This document shows positions 59,841-64,000 of a DNA stretch of 64,000 nucleotides, in pieces. The notes below the pieces were generated by a model. That model saw nothing but the letters and a program-made list of their open reading frames with translations, was not told the origin of the DNA and made no database searches. The DNA is taken from contig MU621121.1 of assembly GCA_025399215.1 (NCBI GenBank), positions 37,754 to 101,753 of the forward strand, written 5' to 3'. Every line of letters starts with the position of its first letter. Position 1 is the first letter of the stretch. A program made the position numbers and the translations under genes. This DNA is from Globomyces pollinis-pini. Its lineage: Eukaryota; Chytridiomycota; Chytridiomycetes; Rhizophydiales; Globomycetaceae.

Positions 59841-61622
59841 ATGAATCTAAAACACTTTACCAGATTTCATTCGACATATAAAGAATTGAAATTAATCCAA
59901 TTGAAATCAGTAGAAAATGCTTATCCAATCTTTCAAAAACAGGATATGATATCGAAAGATGATTTAACAATCACCGACAATCCATCAGAAATTGTTCACT
60001 TTGCTGGTAATTCGGATTCAATAAACAGACAATTAGGTAGAATCAGAGGTAGGAGATATGCTGGTAAAAAGCTATTGTTCTTGGATGTTGAACACAAAAA
60101 CAAAACTATTCAAGTAGTGTTGAATCACAAATACTACAAAGACTTGACTCATTTTAAATATTTACATGAATGCATTGGATTAGGAGATATTTATCAGTTT
60201 ACTGGATTTATTTCAAAAACAAAGGCGGGTCAAAATAGTTTATTCGGCACTGTTGCCAAATTACTGGCACCATGTTTACACCCTATACCTGAAGAATTAA
60301 AAGATGATGTAAATTGTATTTATTGATTGATATTGTAGAATACGAAGCATAGACTTCCTTTTTTAAATATGCTTGTGAATCCTGAGATTGCCAATAACCT
60401 ACGCACAAGATCTAAGGTATAGACTTTAGCACTTGTAATATGAATTTATACTGCGTTGCTCATCATAAATTGTATTATTAACTAGTTCTTTAGGTGACCA
60501 GTTATCTGCGTCGATTTTTGGAAGAACAAGGATTTATTGAGATAGAAACACCCATACTGTCGTCTTTAGCTGGAGGTGCTAATGCTAAACCATTTGAGAC
60601 ACATATGTCCGCGTTGGATTTGAAATTACAGTTGCGAATTGCACCAGAGTTGTACTTGAAGGTTCCTTTTTTGCAATTTATTAATGATATAGCAATTAGT
60701 AGTTGGTGGGTTTGATAAAGTATTCGAAATCGGAAAGCAATTTAGAAATGAGGGTAAATTTTTGATGATTCTTATTTTAGGCATTGATTTGACTCACAAC
60801 CCAGAATTTACCACTTGTGAATTATATCAAACATATACCACTCTAGACGAAATGATGTCGTTTACCGAATCTCTACTTCGAGGTATAGTGGTTCATACAA
60901 CTGGAAAACAATCATTAAATATTCCATCACCGTTGAACGCTTCTGAAAATATTGATCTGGATTTTTCAAAACCATTTCAGAAAATACACATCGTTAAAGA
61001 ACTAGAAAATATTCTAGATACAAAGTTTCCAGATTTAAATGACACAGGTTAGTCCCAAAAACAGTCATATAATTGCATAGATTCTATTCCCAGAGTATAG
61101 TTTTTTTTGGATAACTCTTTAGCTGTTAGAAATATGTAAAGAAAGGCACATTGAGATAAACCCACCCGTAACATTATCCAGAATAATGGATCAACTTATA
61201 TCAATATTTATCGAACCACGATGCATCCAACCTACTTTCCTAGTTGGTCATCCTGTAGTGATGTCTCCACTGGCAAAAGGGGGCAATGAAACAGTAAGCG
61301 GAAAAATGCGGATTAACACCAGGGACTCACTGACAGGTTTGAACTTATAATTGCCACAAAAGAACTGATCAATGCTTACTCTGAATTAAACGATCCTGAA
61401 GAGCAGAGAAAGAGATTTATTAGCCAGCAACAAGACAAACTAGCTGGGGATGAAGAGGCTCAAAGCTTAGATTCAACATTTGTAACAGCGCTTGAGTATG
61501 GTTTACCTCCTACCGTGGGTTGGGGACTTGGTATAGATAGATTATGTATGCTATTATCTGGTACGCGAAAAATCCGTGAAGTGATAGCATTTCCAGTGAT
61601 TCGACCTGAAAATAAATCATGA
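59841..61622 (+). CDS. MSK1: Class II lysyl-tRNA synthetase, probably mitochondrial
   Basis: About 520 residues. The ATG at 59841 gives [20 protein letters not shown], an Arg/Lys/Ser/Thr-rich leader typical of matrix targeting. An OB-fold anticodon-binding domain follows ([38 protein letters not shown]). Class II motif 1 is [20 protein letters not shown]. Motif 2 is [21 protein letters not shown], joined over a short intron near 60753. Motif 3 is [20 protein letters not shown]. The IETP...GGANAKPF and NPEF segments identify LysRS rather than AsnRS or AspRS. The C-terminus ends [15 protein letters not shown]. About seven small introns. A cytosolic enzyme with an odd N-terminus remains possible. 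Confidence 0.88.
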
Positions 61623-61706
61623 GTGAAAGCAATTTAGTGCTGTGATGTGTAACACTTTTGAGTCATCACGTAACACGGATGAAATAGCATGATCTCATGA
61701 AAGATA

Positions 61707-64000
61707 ATGAAAATTCTCTATCTTAATAGATCAGCGCGTCACCAAGTAATAAAAAGGAACGGAGAACGTGATAATTGTTTTACCACTTTGGCTTTTTTTA
61801 TTGTTTCATTTGATGTTCCAAGAAGCGGTAGTGGCGTCGTTGTATTACCGAATTCTTTGGATGCTTTCTTTATTAATTTTATGGATTTTAATGCTACAGT
61901 AGAACTCGGGCAAGTAACTGTCCATAACAGTCACTCCGATTTATCTATCTCTCATAGAACCTTAATCAACTTGTTTGAAAGTCGTTATGGGAAATTACCT
62001 GATTTTTTGGTTTCCTCTTCTGAGTCTGGCTTAGAATTGGTCGTAATTCATTTGTTTAGTATTGATTTTAGATGGCTGTTGCAGTGGAACAATCCGCTTT
62101 TCTTCCAGCTCATGTTATATTGGTTCATGTAGATGATACACACCCATTCAAACGCTTTGGAAAAATGTCCCAAGTTGACGAGTCAACAACTGATTGGTCA
62201 AATTATTTTAAATTTGGATACAAAGTAATCTTTTTATTTTGGTTGATTTTTAGGCTACATTAAGTAAATTGAACTTACCATCTGTTGGTTCGATGAAAAT
62301 TGCTGTAGAAGGTCCAATTCCAATTGTAATCATACCGTTTTTTAAATTTCATTAGGGATCCGAATTATCTTTTAAATCTGCATTTGTCAGATCCGCCATC
62401 GTTGCAACCGTAAATGCTAATAAGTCCCAAATAACAGCTGAGCAAGCCGCTCAATTTGGATTAGAAGAATCAGATGCTGGATTCTACATCTCCAATAAGC
62501 CTATCGATTCCCCAATTGACGTTGAGACAATTGCTACTGAAACTGTCGTAGTGGCAGAACTTGACTCTTCTCCAGAGCCTGTTGCTTCTATTTCAGAAAA
62601 TATCGCAGATACTGTTGAAGAAAATGCTCCAATTGAAGTTGAAGAACCAGAAATTCAGCCCAATGAAATTAAAGAAGAGGTGGTAATTGTTGAGAACACA
62701 ACTGTTGACACAGCTGAAATTTTAACTTCAGTAGACAGTCAAACAGAACTTGGTAATTTTATCTTCCTGAACAATAGAACGTATGGTTGAAAAAGTTGAA
62801 CAAGCGATTGTTGATGCAGAAACTTCAGTTCAAATTGATAACGCTGTTATCTCCGTTGAAACTAAATTGGCCGAGATGGAACAAGCAATTGCTGATTCTG
62901 AAAATATGGATTTTGATACCGCCTTAGACCAAGTCCATGCTGCTCTTTCATTAGTAGAAACAGCTGTAGCTCAAGTTGACACTTTAACTGAAAATGTCAA
63001 AACAATCATTAATGTGGAAGATGCTGTCGCCAATGTTCAACAAAGCATTTCTGAAGTAACAAGAATTATGAAAGATCAACCAGAAAGTTTGGGAAATCTT
63101 CCAAACGCTGTTGGTATTACTTCAGTCTGGATCAATGAAGAACAACACTCCAATAGCGAACCTTCAGAAATCATCCAAACTTCAACAACAGAAGAATTTG
63201 TTCAATCAGAAACTAAACTAAATGAGATAGTCGAAGTCACGGAACAGCAGACCGTCGAATACGTAGTAGCTTCAGAGACATTAAACGAAACAGTGGAATT
63301 GACTGAAACCGAAACTATAGAAGTAAGAGCAGCTGAAGTTGAAGACAAAAACTATTTAACAGAAGAACATACTGTCGAAATTATTGATTCCACCACTGAC
63401 AATCAAAATGAATTCGAAATCTCTGAATCAATCAAAATTGTTTCATTACCAGAAGTGGAAGAAACCATTGAATCTGCTGATCAAACTGTTGAAGTAGTCC
63501 CTGCTAAATCTACTGATGACGAGGTTGTTTATGAAGCCACATTGGACAACATTACTGATGGAGCTGAAATCAATGTTGAAGTTGAAGGTATTCCAGAAGA
63601 TGCTGTGGTTGAAGTTGAAATTGAATCAAGCGAAGACATTGAAGTTGAAACTTCTGTTGAATCTGACAAGGAAGTTGTAGTTGAAACTGTTGTTGAAACT
63701 ACTCAAGAAACTGAAGTTACTGTTGAAACCACCGAAGAAACTGAAGTTGTTGTTGAAACTACCACTACCGAAGAAACTGAAGTTGTTGTTGAAACTACCA
63801 CCACTGAAGAAACTGAAGTCACTGTTGAAACCACCGAAGAGACTGAAGTTGTCGTTGAAACTACCACTACCGAAGAAACTGAAGTTGTTGTTGAAACTAC
63901 TGAAGAAGTTGTCGTTGAAACTACTACCACTGAAGAAACTGAAGTTGTCGTTGAAACTACCGAAACTGTTGAAATTGTTGAATCTTCAGTTGAGACTACT
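61707..64000 (+). CDS. Degenerate galactokinase-like (GHMP) domain with long Thr/Glu/Val-rich tail, partial
   Basis: The gene continues past the window; the 5' start is provisional. Exons joined by small introns near 62045-62071, 62224-62251, 62328-62356 and 62752-62775 read RYGKLPDFLVSSSESGLELV, MAVAVEQSAFLPAH, DWSNYFKFGYKATLSKLNLP, MKIAVEGPIPIGSELSFKSA and ITAEQAAQFGLEESDAG. The order matches the N-terminal half of galactokinases: PDF, MAVEQ, W-NYF-G-K, V-G-IP-GS-LS and helix-C. However, the sugar motif GRVNLIGEH is missing, and the ATP loop PSSGLSSSSAL is altered to PIGSELSFKSA. I infer a non-catalytic GHMP fold, moderately supported. A coiled-coil stretch (62780-63080) and an acidic low-complexity region follow, then tandem TTEETEVVVETT repeats. 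Confidence 0.5.
63658..64000 (+). repeat. Tandem Thr/Glu/Val-encoding repeat
   Basis: Units of about 24-42 bp built from GAAGAAACTGAAGTTGTTGT and GTTGAAACTACC repeat to the edge of the window. The reading frame stays open on this strand. The array also opens the antisense frame, which is an artefact. Confidence 0.85.

Noticed and set aside
63703..63930. Minus-strand Val/Ser/Thr repeat ORF
   Set aside because: Antisense of the Thr/Glu/Val repeat, which is in frame with a long upstream plus-strand gene.
1..64000. tRNA or rRNA genes
   Set aside because: I looked for T-loop GTTCRA cores with pairing arms and found none convincing. A tRNAscan/Infernal run would be decisive.

Overview
The window is nuclear DNA of an AT-rich, intron-dense eukaryote. 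Almost every multi-exon gene is interrupted by very short introns, mostly 25-35 nt, with GT...AG ends and a TAA/TAAT-like branch sequence close to the acceptor. Zn(II)2Cys6 transcription factors, a septin and Vid21/Eaf1 point to the fungal lineage. CFAP54 and DRC5/TCTE1 are axonemal proteins and point to a motile flagellum. Together they suggest a zoosporic fungus or close relative (chytrid or Cryptomycota/Rozella-like). The exact taxon is inference.

Layout. 0-5.1 kb: the end of a CENP-X/MHF2 gene and a PHIP/BRWD chromatin reader. 5.2-14.3 kb: a ~2,960-residue CFAP54-like flagellar protein. 14.4-21.6 kb: THG1 tRNA-His guanylyltransferase, the nucleolar GTPase NUG1, a Zn2Cys6 factor with two zinc clusters, and DRC5. 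21.7-27.2 kb: TOM70, a PP2C phosphatase, and the Sec1/Munc18 protein SLY1. 27.2-38.1 kb: a second, paralogous Zn2Cys6 factor, WDR7 (rabconnectin-3 beta) and a PXA-RGS-PX sorting nexin. 38.3-41.1 kb: two tandem intronless 7TM paralogues. 42.1-46.7 kb: an 11-mer-repeat protein resembling perilipin-4/synuclein helices, SmF, a head-to-tail di-SUMO gene, and a U2SURP-like splicing factor.

47.0-48.4 kb: a large imperfect inverted repeat (foldback element), followed by an OTT_1508-type deaminase gene. 50.1-58.6 kb: 14-3-3, a septin, an intronless LRR-like protein, and NuA4 subunit Eaf1/Vid21. 58.7-61.6 kb: another 7TM protein and a probable mitochondrial lysyl-tRNA synthetase. 61.7-64 kb: a gene that starts with what looks like a decayed galactokinase (GHMP) domain and continues into a long Thr/Glu/Val repeat running off the window.

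Most genes are housekeeping genes for chromatin, splicing, membrane traffic and translation. They are packed with short intergenic gaps and are not organised as a pathway cluster. The accessory-looking parts are the 7TM pair, the 11-mer protein, the foldback element with the neighbouring deaminase, and the repeat-tailed kinase-like gene. Products are assigned by reading conserved motifs by eye. Exon borders are inferred from reading frame plus GT/AG ends.
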